Shown one piece after another: positions 31,240-40,858 of a DNA stretch of 64,000 nt. The stretch's first letter is position 1, and each line of letters opens with the position of its first letter. Below the pieces are notes generated by a model. The model was not told where the DNA came from, did not search any database, and saw only the letters and a list, made by a program, of their open reading frames with translations. Position numbers and translations under genes: made by a program. The DNA is from Ferrovum sp. JA12 (GTDB taxonomy: Bacteria; Pseudomonadota; Gammaproteobacteria; Burkholderiales; Ferrovaceae): positions 682,001-746,000 of the forward strand of contig NZ_LJWX01000001.1 of assembly GCF_001431705.1 (NCBI RefSeq), written 5' to 3'.

Positions 31240-32688
31240 ATGAACTTTGCCTTTGCCAGTATTGCCCCAGCACTTCCTGAGATAGTTCTCTTAACAGCAC
31301 TGTGTTTGCTATTGTTATTGGATCTATGGATTAATGATGAAAATCGGTTTTATACCTATGTGCTGGCCCAATTATCCTTAATTGCTACCGGTATTAGTGT
31401 CTTGACGCTTAGCGCTGGGACTGCGATGACGGCCTTTGGTGGCATGTTTATCAGTGATGAATTAACCCGTACTTTAAATATATTTTCTTTGATTACCATG
31501 GGCTTTGTGTTTGCCTATTCCCGCTTGTATTCGCAACAACGAGGGTTGTTTAAGGGAGAGTTTTTTGTATTAATGCTCTTTGCCCTACTAGGCATCATGG
31601 TAATGATCTCTGCTAATCATTTCCTGGTTCTCTATTTGGGTCTTGAAATGCTATCACTCGCTCAATGTGCTTTGATTGCTCTACAAAGAGAGTCTAAACA
31701 AGCCACAGAGGCGGCCATGAAGTATTTTGTGCTCTCTGCTCTGGCCTCCGGTTTATTGCTCTATGGCTTATCCATGCTCTATGGTGCCACGGGCTCCTTA
31801 ATGATTCCAGAAGTGGCCAACGCCATTGCGGCGAATACCATTGATCCAGCCATTTTGGTGTTTGGTTTAGTGTTTGTGGTAGCCGGAGTAGGCTTTAAGC
31901 TTGGAGCAGTTCCTTTTCATATGTGGATTCCTGATGTGTATGAGGGATCTCCCACCTCCGTCACCTTATTTGTGGCTTCAGTACCCAAGATTGCTGCCTT
32001 TGCTTTTATTATTCGTTTATTAGTAGGGGCACTGGGTGCCATGGTGAGTGATTGGCAACCCATGCTGGTCATTATGGCAGTACTCTCTATTGGCCTGGGT
32101 AATATTGTGGCCATTGCACAAACCAACATTAAACGCATGTTGGCCTATTCTACCATTGCGCATATGGGCTATTTACTGCTAGGGATTCTCTCCGCCAGCG
32201 TTGCCGGCTATGCTGCTTCCATGTTTTACGTGGCCTCTTACGTGATTGTGTCAATAGCCGCCTTAGGGATTGTGATGTTGCTCTCCCGCCATGGCTTTGA
32301 GGGGGATCGACTGGAGGATTTTAAGGGCCTCAATAATCGTAGCCCATGGATCGCTTTTATGATGTTGCTGGTGATGCTTTCCATGGCCGGTGTTCCTCCC
32401 TCGGTGGGATTCTTTGCCAAACTCTCGGTGTTAAGCGCAGTGCTGGACGCAGGCTATACTTGGCTGGTGGTGTATGCAGTGATTATGTCACTGATCGGGG
32501 CTTTCTTTTATCTCAGAGTGATCAAGCTGATGTATATGGATGATCCTGTATCTGAGGAGCCCTTGGTCGCAGAACCAGATCATCTAATTCTCATTGGCTT
32601 AAATGGTTTAGTTATTTTTGTGTTGGGTATAATCCCTCAGTCTCTGATTGATCTGTGTGTGAATTCCATTACCCGTTCATTCAGATAA
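31240..32688 (+). CDS. nuoN: NADH-quinone oxidoreductase subunit N
   Basis: 482 residues, the third antiporter-like proton pump, about 14 spans. Seen: NHFLVLYLGLEMLSLAQCALIAL (pump Glu), KYFVLSALASGLLLYGLSMLYG, GFKLGAVPFHMWIPDVYEGSPTSVTLFVASVPKIA (pump Lys) and AQTNIKRMLAYSTIAHMGYLLLG. It closes the nuo operon. Its TAA overlaps the ATG of the following Nudix gene, so that gene is probably in the same transcript. Confidence 0.97.
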   Translation: MNFAFASIAPALPEIVLLTALCLLLLLDLWINDENRFYTYVLAQLSLIATGISVLTLSAGTAMTAFGGMFISDELTRTLNIFSLITMGFVFAYSRLYSQQRGLFKGEFFVLMLFALLGIMVMISANHFLVLYLGLEMLSLAQCALIALQRESKQATEAAMKYFVLSALASGLLLYGLSMLYGATGSLMIPEVANAIAANTIDPAILVFGLVFVVAGVGFKLGAVPFHMWIPDVYEGSPTSVTLFVASVPKIAAFAFIIRLLVGALGAMVSDWQPMLVIMAVLSIGLGNIVAIAQTNIKRMLAYSTIAHMGYLLLGILSASVAGYAASMFYVASYVIVSIAALGIVMLLSRHGFEGDRLEDFKGLNNRSPWIAFMMLLVMLSMAGVPPSVGFFAKLSVLSAVLDAGYTWLVVYAVIMSLIGAFFYLRVIKLMYMDDPVSEEPLVAEPDHLILIGLNGLVIFVLGIIPQSLIDLCVNSITRSFR

Positions 32689-33260
32689 TGATTATGAAAA
32701 ATATTCTTGATGGTTTCCCCGATTTCACTGAATCACAATTAACCACTGAAGAGATATTTAAAGGGCGACTATTAGATGTTCGCCGCGACTCTGTCTCACT
32801 TCCCAACGGAGCTGAGGCCGTGCGTGAATATATTGTGCACAGTGGTGCTGCTGCCATAATTCCGTTAATGGAGGACGGCAGTGTCCTCCTCGAGTACCAA
32901 TATCGCTATCCCAACCAACGTCACTATATTGAAATTCCTGCTGGTAAATTAGAGCCCCATGAGCCCACCCTGGTGGCCGCTCAGAGAGAATTGCTGGAAG
33001 AAACGGGATACCGCGCAGATCACTGGTTACATCTCACTACGTTACATTTATGTATTGCTTATTCTACTGAAAAAATTGAGTTTTTTTTAGCCCGTGGCTT
33101 GCACTTCGAAGCCCATGATCGTGATGAGGAGGAGTTTCTTGAAACTCTGGCGCTTCCCCTAGAGGATGCTTTTCAGTGGGTTGCTGACGGACGTATCAAT
33201 GATGCCAAAACGGTGGCGGGGCTGTTATGGTTAAAAGCTTTTGGTCAGCATTTACTCTAA
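32688..33260 (+). CDS. Nudix hydrolase, ADP-ribose pyrophosphatase type
   Basis: 190 residues. The Nudix box is complete at about residues 86-108 (GKLEPHEPTLVAAQRELLEETGY). The N-terminal FKGRLLDVRRDSVSLPNGAEAVREYIVHSGAAAIIPL is typical of the NudF/ADP-ribose pyrophosphatase group, which cleaves ADP-ribose to AMP and ribose-5-phosphate. The ATG at 32688 is in a TAATG overlap with nuoN; an ATG two codons later is equally possible. Linkage to nuo is seen in other betaproteobacteria. Substrate is inferred. Confidence 0.88.
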   Translation: MIMKNILDGFPDFTESQLTTEEIFKGRLLDVRRDSVSLPNGAEAVREYIVHSGAAAIIPLMEDGSVLLEYQYRYPNQRHYIEIPAGKLEPHEPTLVAAQRELLEETGYRADHWLHLTTLHLCIAYSTEKIEFFLARGLHFEAHDRDEEEFLETLALPLEDAFQWVADGRINDAKTVAGLLWLKAFGQHLL

Positions 33261-33369
33261 TAGGTACAAGCCTGGTGGTGATGACTAATAGCTTCGAGAA
33301 AAAGTCCCCTTTCATTATTTGTTAAGGATCTAGGGCGTTTTAATGGATCCCGTGAATGACATGGTACGA

Positions 33370-33404
33370 CCCCATTAACCCTATATTAAGTAGGATTAAT
33401 GGGG
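33370..33404. repeat. Long inverted repeat between convergent genes
   Basis: CCCCATTAA (33370-33378) pairs with TTAATGGGG (33396-33404); after one mismatch CCTA pairs with TAGG, leaving a 7-base loop. It sits between the Nudix gene and htpG, which converge. No T-run follows on either strand, so it may stop transcription poorly or protect 3' ends in both directions. Confidence 0.5.
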
Positions 33405-33426
33405 AGTTAATGGCAATTGTTAAAAG

Positions 33427-35274
33427 TTACACAATAAGCTGATTAATGCGTCTAACGAAACCTGCCGGATCCTCTAACACCCCTCCCTCAGCAATGAGAG
33501 ATTGTTCCAAGAGTAGCAAACTCCATTCTTTGATTTTTTCATTATCGGTCTCTAGCTGAAGACGCGTAATTAACCGGTGATCTGGATTAATTTCAAGAAT
33601 GGGTTTGGATTGAGGGACCTCCTGTCCTGCTGCTTTGAGTAGGCGCTCCAAATGCCCGGAGATGGCACCTTCTTCCATAACAAGACAAGCGGGAGACTCT
33701 GTTAAGCGCTGACTAATTCGTACTTCCTTAACGCGCTCCCCCAAGGCTTCGGTTATGGCATCAATTAAGGGTTTGAGTTTTTCATTCTCCTGAGTTTCAA
33801 TGGTAGGAGAGTCAACCCCTAAGGCGCTTAAGTCAAGATCTCCCTTAGCCACGGAATGCAAGGGTTTAGCTTCGAACTCATGTAAATGACTCACTACCCA
33901 TTCATCAACGCGATCGCTCAGTAATAACACCTCAATACCGTGACGCTTGAAAATTTCTAGATGAGGACTGTTTTTAGCAGCTGTCCAGCTGTCTGCGGTC
34001 ACGTAATAAATAGCCTTTTGTTCCGGCTTCATGCGCGAGAGATAGTCGCTCAGCGATACGCTTTGCTGTGCATCGTCTAAGTGAGTACTGGAAAAGCGTA
34101 GTAATTTTGCCCATTTGTCGCGGTTGGCATGTTCCTCCGCTGCCCCCTCCTTGAAAACTTGACCAAAGGAGTTCCAGAATTTTTGATAGCGCTCCGTGCT
34201 GTCTTTTGCTATATCCTCTAACAAGGATAATATTTTTTTGGTGGAGCCCAAGCGGATCGCATCAATATCCTTTGACTCTTGCAGGATTTCACGGGACACG
34301 TTGAGCGGTAAATCCGCTGAATCAATGACCCCACGAACAAAACGCAGGTAGTGAGGCAACAGCTTCTCAGCATCTTCCATAATAAATACGCGACGAACGT
34401 AGAGTTTAATACCGTGGCGTTGTTCGCGATCAAACAGATCAAAGGGCGGGTGTGAGGGAATATAGAGTAATTGTGTATACTCCTGTTTACCCTCAACCTT
34501 GGCGTGTGTCCAAGCCATAGGCTCCTCAAAGTCATGGGAAACATGCTTATAAAACTCTTTATATTCCTCATCGGTAATCTCTTGCCTAGAGCGCGCCCAT
34601 AAAGCATTGGCTTGGTTTAGGGTTTCATCCTCTTCCGCGGTTTTCATCACAATCGGCAGTTGGATATGGTCTGAATAACGACGCACTAAATTTTTAATTT
34701 CCCAAGGTTCTAGGAACTGGTTTTCTTCTTCTTTCAAATGTAAAACAATGGTGGTGCCACGTTCAGCTTGGGTCACGGTTTCCAAGGTAAAACTGCCATC
34801 GCCCTGAGACTCCCAACGCACTGCCTCCTCAAGGGGGGCTCCCGCTCTGCGAGTGGTGAGGGTCACCCTATCGGCCACAATAAAGGCTGAGTAAAAACCA
34901 ACACCAAATTGGCCAATGAGTGCTGCATCTCGGGCTTCATCACCGGTGAGTTGGTTCAGAAAGGATTTGGTGCCAGAGTGGGCAATGGTCCCAATATTAT
35001 GAATAACTTCATCACGGCTCATGCCAATACCGTTATCAATGAGAGTTAAGGTGCGCTCCTCTTTATTGAGGGCGATACGCACTGTCAGCTCAGTATCCCC
35101 CTCCCATAGGGCAGGATGTTTAATGGCCTCAAAACGCAACTTATCACAGGCATCTGAGGCGTTCGAGATGAGTTCCCGTAAGAAAATTTCTTTATTACTG
35201 TATAAAGAATGAATCATTAGATGTAACAGCTGATTCACTTCTGTTTGAAACTGCATGGACTGTTTGTCGCTCAT
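33427..35274 (-). CDS. htpG: Molecular chaperone HtpG (Hsp90)
   Basis: 615 residues, the normal bacterial Hsp90 length. The N-terminal GHKL ATPase shows [49 protein letters not shown] and [16 protein letters not shown]. The middle domain has [25 protein letters not shown] and [17 protein letters not shown], and the C-terminal dimerisation domain follows. It is transcribed alone, convergent with the Nudix gene. A heat-shock promoter was not convincingly seen upstream. Confidence 0.98.
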   Translation of the reverse strand: MSDKQSMQFQTEVNQLLHLMIHSLYSNKEIFLRELISNASDACDKLRFEAIKHPALWEGDTELTVRIALNKEERTLTLIDNGIGMSRDEVIHNIGTIAHSGTKSFLNQLTGDEARDAALIGQFGVGFYSAFIVADRVTLTTRRAGAPLEEAVRWESQGDGSFTLETVTQAERGTTIVLHLKEEENQFLEPWEIKNLVRRYSDHIQLPIVMKTAEEDETLNQANALWARSRQEITDEEYKEFYKHVSHDFEEPMAWTHAKVEGKQEYTQLLYIPSHPPFDLFDREQRHGIKLYVRRVFIMEDAEKLLPHYLRFVRGVIDSADLPLNVSREILQESKDIDAIRLGSTKKILSLLEDIAKDSTERYQKFWNSFGQVFKEGAAEEHANRDKWAKLLRFSSTHLDDAQQSVSLSDYLSRMKPEQKAIYYVTADSWTAAKNSPHLEIFKRHGIEVLLLSDRVDEWVVSHLHEFEAKPLHSVAKGDLDLSALGVDSPTIETQENEKLKPLIDAITEALGERVKEVRISQRLTESPACLVMEEGAISGHLERLLKAAGQEVPQSKPILEINPDHRLITRLQLETDNEKIKEWSLLLLEQSLIAEGGVLEDPAGFVRRINQLIV

Positions 35275-35354
35275 AGTAGATGTACTCCGAATTCTATAAA
35301 AGAAAATAATTTTTTTAGTAGGTGGGGATGCTTAAGAGGATTTCAAGTGGCAAG

Positions 35355-36302
35355 TTAAGCTTTTAGTCCCTGTAGAGCGCGGGTTAAGCGTATGAGTCCC
35401 AGCCACTGTTGTGACCAAAACCCCTCACCGTAGGAGCGCCCCTGAAGCTGGTCTTCAATACCCGTGGCGCTTAAGGGTTCATTAAATTTGGCTGTGCCAA
35501 AGAGAATGTCCCAGACAGGAAAGAGTACGGCGAAATTACAACTTTTATCGCCACTTTCACTGCCCTGTCCAATACCATGATGTACACGATGAAAATAGGG
35601 GCTCACTAAGAGCCTTTCACCCAATGAGCCAAAGCGAATATTGACATTGCTATGGGCAAAGCTCTGCACCAAGCGGGTGAGCATCATGGGAATAACCAGT
35701 TGGCTGGGGGGGACGCCCATGAATAATCCGAAAAGAGAGAAAATGGCGGCGGTGAGTAAGTCATCCAATAAATGATTACGATCATCGGTCCAGTAACTCA
35801 TTTGACGCTGGCTGTGATGTAAACCATGCAGAGCCCACCACCATTCCAGGCGGTGTTGCAAGCGATGGATCCAGTAACCGATAAAGTCTAACATAATGAG
35901 ATAGGCCATAAAACTGAGCCATAAATGGCGGGAGAGTACTGGCCACAGGTCCTCAAGAGAGAGGGGGATAAAACCGTGGATACGCAGGGTACGGTCAAGA
36001 CTGTAGGTGATGGGCCAGAGCAGAAAAAAGAGAGCCAAGGGAATAAAACCCAAGCGATGCAAAAGAGTATAAAGAACATCCAAGGACAGCGCACGCCGAT
36101 CAGTCCATTTTTCTACGGGACGCAGGGCTTCTAAGGGGCGAAAAACCAGCACCAACAGGCTTATTTCAATGATACCAAGCAAAACCAAATACAGTGCGTC
36201 ATAGGCATTTTCTACATAAGCTTGAAGCCCTAACCACGCCAACAGAGGTTCGATCCAATGCTCAAAAATGAAGGCTTGAAGAGGGGTTAATAGCTCGTTC
36301 AT
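35355..36302 (-). CDS. Membrane fatty acid hydroxylase / sterol desaturase family protein
   Basis: 315 residues of an integral-membrane di-iron hydroxylase. Several hydrophobic spans lie before and between the histidine clusters. The ligand motifs are seen in order: HRLQH, then HGLHH, then the C-terminal HRVHH within SPYFHRVHHGIG, matching HX3H-HX2HH-HX2HH. Substrates in this family include sterols, carotenoids, fatty acids and ether lipids, so specificity cannot be given. It is the last gene of a minus-strand trio: its start overlaps the end of the deacetylase gene by 4 bases. Confidence 0.85.
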   Translation of the reverse strand: MNELLTPLQAFIFEHWIEPLLAWLGLQAYVENAYDALYLVLLGIIEISLLVLVFRPLEALRPVEKWTDRRALSLDVLYTLLHRLGFIPLALFFLLWPITYSLDRTLRIHGFIPLSLEDLWPVLSRHLWLSFMAYLIMLDFIGYWIHRLQHRLEWWWALHGLHHSQRQMSYWTDDRNHLLDDLLTAAIFSLFGLFMGVPPSQLVIPMMLTRLVQSFAHSNVNIRFGSLGERLLVSPYFHRVHHGIGQGSESGDKSCNFAVLFPVWDILFGTAKFNEPLSATGIEDQLQGRSYGEGFWSQQWLGLIRLTRALQGLKA

Positions 36303-37033
36303 GGCTGTTCTGTTAAGGGTTTAAAACAAAAACCTTTCGCTTCAAGACCCTCGATGAGTGGCTCTAAGACGTTCACAAAGGGATCGTGACGAGATTGAAT
36401 ACCAAGGTGCATCATGAGTATATCACCGTTTTGAATATGCTCCAGAGCCCGCTTTAAGAGTAGGGAGTTAGGGTAGCGCTCGGAGGGCAGTTCATCACCT
36501 AAAAACCCCGCCTTGGCCCAGCCCACTGCGCTCGAGAAACCGCAGGACTGAGCAAATTCGTTAGTGCGCGGTGTCACATGGCCACCAGGCGCACGCCAAA
36601 GATGACTCATAGGGTGATGGGTGAGTTCAGTAAAACGACGATTGACGTGTTGTAACTCTTCGCACAGGGCCGCCTGATTGAAATGCTCCCTGTGTCCTGT
36701 AGCGGTCACGTAAAGCACTGTCCCATCCTTTAGGTCGCCCCTGAAATAGCCATGACGCCAAGTATGGCTGCCAAATTGATGACCTTCTTTGACACGCGCT
36801 AACCAATAATCGCGCCAGCTGTCATCCAGCGTATGATCCCCCCGGTAAGTGGGTTTGTTGGTCACAAAAAAAGTGGCCAGAATATGATGGCGCTGCAATA
36901 TGCCAGCAATTTTTTCGGCGCTAACCATATTGCCGCTATCTAAGGTTAGGTAAACGGTACGCTGACAGGTTTCTATGGCTTGCGCCGCGCAAGACAGTAA
37001 GAGCAGGAGCAATATAGTTAACCCGTACTTCAT
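36299..37033 (-). CDS. Exported polysaccharide deacetylase-like (NodB) protein
   Basis: 244 residues with a signal peptide (about 1-19, LLLLLLSCAAQA). The NodB fold motifs are mostly present: motif 2 as HTWRH (GSHTWRHGYF), motif 3 as RAPGG, a WAKAG segment and motif 5 as ILMMHLG. Motif 1 reads TLDSG instead of TFDDG: the catalytic-base Asp is kept but the metal-binding Asp is Ser. Activity is therefore uncertain; it may use a different metal geometry or only bind a glycan. It overlaps the propeller gene upstream (4 bases) and the hydroxylase gene downstream. Confidence 0.82.
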   Translation of the reverse strand: MKYGLTILLLLLLSCAAQAIETCQRTVYLTLDSGNMVSAEKIAGILQRHHILATFFVTNKPTYRGDHTLDDSWRDYWLARVKEGHQFGSHTWRHGYFRGDLKDGTVLYVTATGHREHFNQAALCEELQHVNRRFTELTHHPMSHLWRAPGGHVTPRTNEFAQSCGFSSAVGWAKAGFLGDELPSERYPNSLLLKRALEHIQNGDILMMHLGIQSRHDPFVNVLEPLIEGLEAKGFCFKPLTEQP

Positions 37034-37980
37034 TGACGGGGTGCGTGACTCATAAAAAACAGGCCATGGGGAGAACGACCAACGGGTATAACATGAGTGA
37101 TCTGATCATTGGTAAGATTAATCACGCGCACTTCCCGCAGCCAGCGGCAAGTTACCCATAACTCTTTACCATCCTGTGAGACTTCCATGTCATCAGGGCC
37201 CCCTGGTACTGGGAAGGTATGGGAGAGCGTTAGATGTTGTGTATCAATGATAGAGATCGTATCCGCGCCACGATTGGAAATCAAGATATGGCGCTTGTCC
37301 CCAAGGGGCATAAAATTATGGGCCCCCACTCCAGTGGGGATTTTTTTAATGACCCGGGCGAGGCGCCAATCGATCACCTCCACGCCGTTATCCCCCATGG
37401 CTCCTACCAAGAGATACGCTTGATCAGGGGTCATGATAATGCCCGCTGGAGTGTTGCCAACGGGAATAATCCAAGCGACTTTTTGTGTATTTAAATTAAT
37501 GGCAGCCAACTGGTTACTGCCTTGCAGGGTAATGAAGACCATACTGCTATCTTGAGTAAAGGCTAAGTGGCTCGGCATAGAGGACAGAGGAATACGGGCC
37601 ACCAATGAAAAATCCTCAGCACGATAGATATCCACTCGATCAAGGCGCAGGGAGTTGGCCACAAACCATTTTTTATCGGGGCTAAAACCTATTTGGTAAG
37701 GATCGCTGATGCGCGGGATACGTTTTTCTACTTCACCAGTGCTGGGGTTCAGAAACACCAGATCGTTACTCACTGCGTCAGCCACAATCAGGGCACTGTT
37801 GTCAGGCAGACTCATGAGGTGATGAGGCTCCTTGCCCACATAAAAGTGTTTGATGGGTTGATAGGTATGGCGGTCAATAAGACTTATGGTGCCATCCCCT
37901 GAGTTAAGTACAACAGTCACTTCAGCGTAGGAGAGTGAGGCACAAAAAGACAAGAGAAGAATAAAAAAAAGTGTGCGCAT
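37030..37980 (-). CDS. Exported YVTN-type beta-propeller protein
   Basis: 316 residues with a signal peptide (about 1-19, SFCASLSYA). The mature part consists of about seven blades of roughly 40 residues with repeats such as GTISLIDRHTYQPIKHFYVG, NGVEVIDWRLARVIKKIPTG, DTISIIDTQHLTLSHTFPV and EVRVINLTNDQITHVIPVG, the YVTN/YncE pattern. Such proteins are usually periplasmic or surface scaffolds without a known reaction. It is first in the operon with the NodB-like protein and the membrane hydroxylase, which suggests a joint cell-envelope role; that is inference. Confidence 0.88.
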   Translation of the reverse strand: MRTLFFILLLSFCASLSYAEVTVVLNSGDGTISLIDRHTYQPIKHFYVGKEPHHLMSLPDNSALIVADAVSNDLVFLNPSTGEVEKRIPRISDPYQIGFSPDKKWFVANSLRLDRVDIYRAEDFSLVARIPLSSMPSHLAFTQDSSMVFITLQGSNQLAAINLNTQKVAWIIPVGNTPAGIIMTPDQAYLLVGAMGDNGVEVIDWRLARVIKKIPTGVGAHNFMPLGDKRHILISNRGADTISIIDTQHLTLSHTFPVPGGPDDMEVSQDGKELWVTCRWLREVRVINLTNDQITHVIPVGRSPHGLFFMSHAPRQ

Positions 37981-37983
37981 AGT

Positions 37984-38010
37984 TTAAAATGTTAACTTAA
38001 TTCATTTTAA
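37984..38010. promoter_or_regulatory. Inverted repeat in divergent promoter region
   Basis: TTAAAATG (37984-37991) and CATTTTAA (38003-38010) are perfect inverted repeats with an 11-base AT-rich spacer. They fill the 54-base gap between the divergent propeller and Nudix genes and could be a shared operator; AT-richness makes chance possible. Confidence 0.35.
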
Positions 38011-38034
38011 CACTCTTTGAGAGTAATCAAAACT

Positions 38035-38568
38035 ATGAAATATTGTTCCTCCTGCGGTGCGCAAGTTACGCTGACGGTCCCTGACGGGGATCAACGTGAG
38101 CGACACGTATGTGGCGCCTGCGGCGATATCCACTACCAAAACCCAAAAGTGGTAGTGGGCTGTGTCACCCATTGGCAGAATCAGATTTTACTTTGCCGCC
38201 GTGCCATTGAACCACGGTTGGGTTATTGGACAATGCCCGCAGGGTTTATGGAGAATGGTGAAAGCTTGAGGGCTGGAGCCCAAAGAGAAACCTTTGAGGA
38301 GTGCGCCGCACAAATTGAGGTGGGCGAATTAATCAGCGTGATTAGTATCGCTAATATTAATCAAGTACACTGTATTTTTAATGCTCCCATGGTGAGTGAG
38401 GGGTTTTCAGTGACCTCTGAGAGCAGTGAAGTAAGACTGTTTGATGAGCAGGATATCCCTTGGCAGGATTTGGCTTTTGAGACCGTGACAGTAACTTTAA
38501 AGCATTTTTTTGAACAACGTCGCCAAGGTGGGATGGCGCCCCTTGTTATCGACTTAGGACCTTATTAA
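38035..38568 (+). CDS. Nudix hydrolase with N-terminal zinc ribbon
   Basis: 177 residues. A four-Cys zinc ribbon comes first (YCSSCGA, residues 3-9, and CGACGDIHYQNPK), followed by a Nudix box around residues 70-92 (GFMENGESLRAGAQRETFEECAA). This architecture resembles the C-terminal half of NADH pyrophosphatase NudC and the NudC-like short proteins, so a nucleoside-diphosphate substrate such as NADH or ADP-ribose is likely but unproven. The ATG at 38035 is chosen over a TTG six codons upstream. rlmD follows by 3 bases. Confidence 0.85.
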   Translation: MKYCSSCGAQVTLTVPDGDQRERHVCGACGDIHYQNPKVVVGCVTHWQNQILLCRRAIEPRLGYWTMPAGFMENGESLRAGAQRETFEECAAQIEVGELISVISIANINQVHCIFNAPMVSEGFSVTSESSEVRLFDEQDIPWQDLAFETVTVTLKHFFEQRRQGGMAPLVIDLGPY

Positions 38569-38571
38569 TTC

Positions 38572-39900
38572 ATGGCAGAAAAACTCTCTTTGTCCCGCCA
38601 CACTAAAACGCTGTTAGTGGAGTCGGTGGATCATGAAGCCATGGGCGTGGCGCGTTTAGACGGTAAGGTGGTGTTTGTGGATGGAGCGCTCCCTAATGAG
38701 CGAGTGAAGGCCACTATTACCAAAGAAAAAACCGCCTTTAATCTGGCCCAAATTGACACCATTCTCGCGGCTAGCCCCACCCGAACAACACCGCGTTGCC
38801 CACATTTTGGTCGGTGCGGGGGTTGTAATATGCAGCACGCCCAAGCGGATGCTCAAGTCGCTTTTAAGCAACGCATTCTTGAGGATAACCTTGAGCGTAT
38901 CGGTAAAGTGAAAAGTGAAACGATTTTACCGCCCATCTACGGTCCCGAGTGGGGGTACCGTCATCGCGCTCGTTTATCCGTCCGCTATGTGGCTAAAAAA
39001 GGTGGGGTATTGGTGGGTTTTCATGAAAAATCCTCGAGCTTTGTGGCGGATATGCATGAATGCCATATATTGCCCCCCCATATTGGTTGTTTAATTGATC
39101 CACTGAGAGAGTTGATTACTCAATTATCTATCCATGATCGATTACCCCAGGTGGAGGTGGCGGTAGGGGAGCGAGTCACTATTTTGGTATTACGTATCTT
39201 AGCGTTACCAAGCCATGAAGATGAACATCTGATCAAAGCTTTTGCTGATAGTCATCATCTCGTGATCTGGTTTCAAACCAAAGGACCTGATAGCGCTCAA
39301 GCTTTTTATCCGCTGGATTTTCCAGGATTAACCTATAGCTTGCCTGACTTTGGCGTTACCATGCCCTTTTCCCCCACAGAGTTCACCCAAGTGAACCCGC
39401 AGGTCAATCGCTCGCTGGTTACAAGGGCAATGACTCACCTTGACCCCCGGCCAGGTGAACGTATTGTGGATCTTTTTTGTGGTTTAGGTAATTTCACGCT
39501 ACCCATTGCGAGGGGAGGGGCGAGGGTGCTGGGCGTTGAGGGTAACCCACAATTAATTGAGCGCGCTTATCATAACGCTGAATTTAATGGCCTCAGATCC
39601 TTGGTTGAATTTAGGACCATGAATTTGTTCACCGTGACGGAAGAGAGTTTTTCCGAGTTGGGGCCCATGGATAAGTTACTCATTGACCCGCCGCGGGATG
39701 GGGCCATAGCGGTGGTGAATTCACTGGGCAAGGTGTTACCGAAGAAGGTGGTATACGTGTCCTGTAATCCCTCAACCTTGGCCCGTGATGCTCAGGTTAT
39801 GGTGCATCAACAGGGATACAAGTTAAGGGCGGCTGGGGTAGTGAATATGTTCCCCCATACCGCCCATGTTGAATCAGTGGCTATTTTTGAGCGCGCTTAG
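38572..39900 (+). CDS. rlmD: 23S rRNA (uracil-1939-C5)-methyltransferase RlmD
   Basis: 442 residues. The N-terminal TRAM domain (about 11-66) precedes four cysteines of an iron-sulfur site: CPHFGRCGGCNMQHA and a later Cys in MHECHIL. The SAM domain shows ERIVDLFCGLGNFTLPIA, GVEGNPQLIERA, LLIDPPRDGA and the catalytic VVYVSCNPSTLARD. The QVNPQVNR motif supports RlmD over the RlmC and TrmA paralogs. It ends 4 bases inside the convergent BI-1 gene. Confidence 0.95.
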   Translation: MAEKLSLSRHTKTLLVESVDHEAMGVARLDGKVVFVDGALPNERVKATITKEKTAFNLAQIDTILAASPTRTTPRCPHFGRCGGCNMQHAQADAQVAFKQRILEDNLERIGKVKSETILPPIYGPEWGYRHRARLSVRYVAKKGGVLVGFHEKSSSFVADMHECHILPPHIGCLIDPLRELITQLSIHDRLPQVEVAVGERVTILVLRILALPSHEDEHLIKAFADSHHLVIWFQTKGPDSAQAFYPLDFPGLTYSLPDFGVTMPFSPTEFTQVNPQVNRSLVTRAMTHLDPRPGERIVDLFCGLGNFTLPIARGGARVLGVEGNPQLIERAYHNAEFNGLRSLVEFRTMNLFTVTEESFSELGPMDKLLIDPPRDGAIAVVNSLGKVLPKKVVYVSCNPSTLARDAQVMVHQQGYKLRAAGVVNMFPHTAHVESVAIFERA

Positions 39901-40586
39901 TCGCGTTCACCACCGAAGATGCCTAGCAACTGCAACAGGCTGGTGAAGATATTGTAAATATTAATGTACAAGCTTAAGGTAGCCGTAATGTAGTTAGTCT
40001 CTCCGCCATGCACAATTTGACTCACATTAAAGAGAATCATTAAGGACGAGAAGAGAATAAATCCAGCGCACAGTACCACTTGCATTAAGGGAAGTTGCAA
40101 GAAAATGTTAGCTATCACTGCAACCATGAGCACAATGGAGCCGATGATGAGGAAATTGGCAAGACCGCTAAAATTGCGACGCGTTGTACCCGCTAACCCC
40201 GCTAAACTAAAGAAGACCACGGCAGTGCCGCCCGTTGCCAAAGTAATCAGTTGACCACCGTTACGAAAATGCAATACAAACTGTAACAAGGGTCCTAACA
40301 TAACCCCTAAAATAAAGGTAAGAAGTAACAGTAGGTATACCCCGGTTGAGCTGTATTTATTGGCTTCAATAGCAAAGAATAGACCATAGACCACTCCCAG
40401 AAATAACAGGCTGGAGAGGATGGGCGATACCATCATGAAAGAAAAGCTCATATTGATACCTACTAGCGCGCCAATGGCCGTAGGAATCATGGATAAACCC
40501 AATAACCAGTAGGTGTTTCTCAACACACGGTGAGTCATCGTGTCCAGTTGTCCAGAGGGGGTATAAGTGTTGTAGGATCCTGCCAT
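39897..40586 (-). CDS. Bax inhibitor-1 / YccA family membrane protein
   Basis: 229 residues with seven predicted membrane spans from about residue 25 to 222. The beginning HRVLRNTYWLLGLSMIPTAIGALVG and the segments YLLLLLTFILGVMLGPLLQ and NIFLQLPLMQVVLCAGFILFSSLMILFNVSQIVHGGE match bacterial BI-1 proteins, including the conserved acidic C-terminal pattern. Members regulate FtsH (YccA) or leak calcium; the role here is not known. AAGGAG precedes its ATG. Confidence 0.88.
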   Translation of the reverse strand: MAGSYNTYTPSGQLDTMTHRVLRNTYWLLGLSMIPTAIGALVGINMSFSFMMVSPILSSLLFLGVVYGLFFAIEANKYSSTGVYLLLLLTFILGVMLGPLLQFVLHFRNGGQLITLATGGTAVVFFSLAGLAGTTRRNFSGLANFLIIGSIVLMVAVIANIFLQLPLMQVVLCAGFILFSSLMILFNVSQIVHGGETNYITATLSLYINIYNIFTSLLQLLGIFGGERD

Positions 40587-40767
40587 AATTAAACTCCTTG
40601 CAGTAATTGTTAAATCAGTGAAGTGTTATTATTATTAGTTAAGACTACGTGAGAGTCTGATAAGTTGCAAGTAGGGATGATACATCAAAAATTCAAGTGT
40701 TAGACGAAAAGCATTAAATAAGTGTAGAATAGCGAGCTTAATAAGTAATACACATCACTGTCAGTTT

Positions 40768-40858
40768 GGAAGCGTGGCCGAGCGGTTTAAGGCACTTGTC
40801 TTGAAAACAAGCGTGGGCTGATACCCCACCGTGAGTTCGAATCTCACCGCTTCCGCCA
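40768..40858 (+). tRNA. tRNA-Ser (anticodon TGA)
   Basis: A 91-base class II tRNA with encoded CCA. GGAAGCG pairs with CGCTTCC at the acceptor stem, the D-arm contains CCGAGCGGTTTAAGG, anticodon stem CTTGT/ACAAG surrounds CTTGAAA with anticodon TGA, a long variable arm follows, and the T-loop is GTTCGAATC. It stands alone, with a candidate -10 TAGAAT at 40725-40730. Confidence 0.97.
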
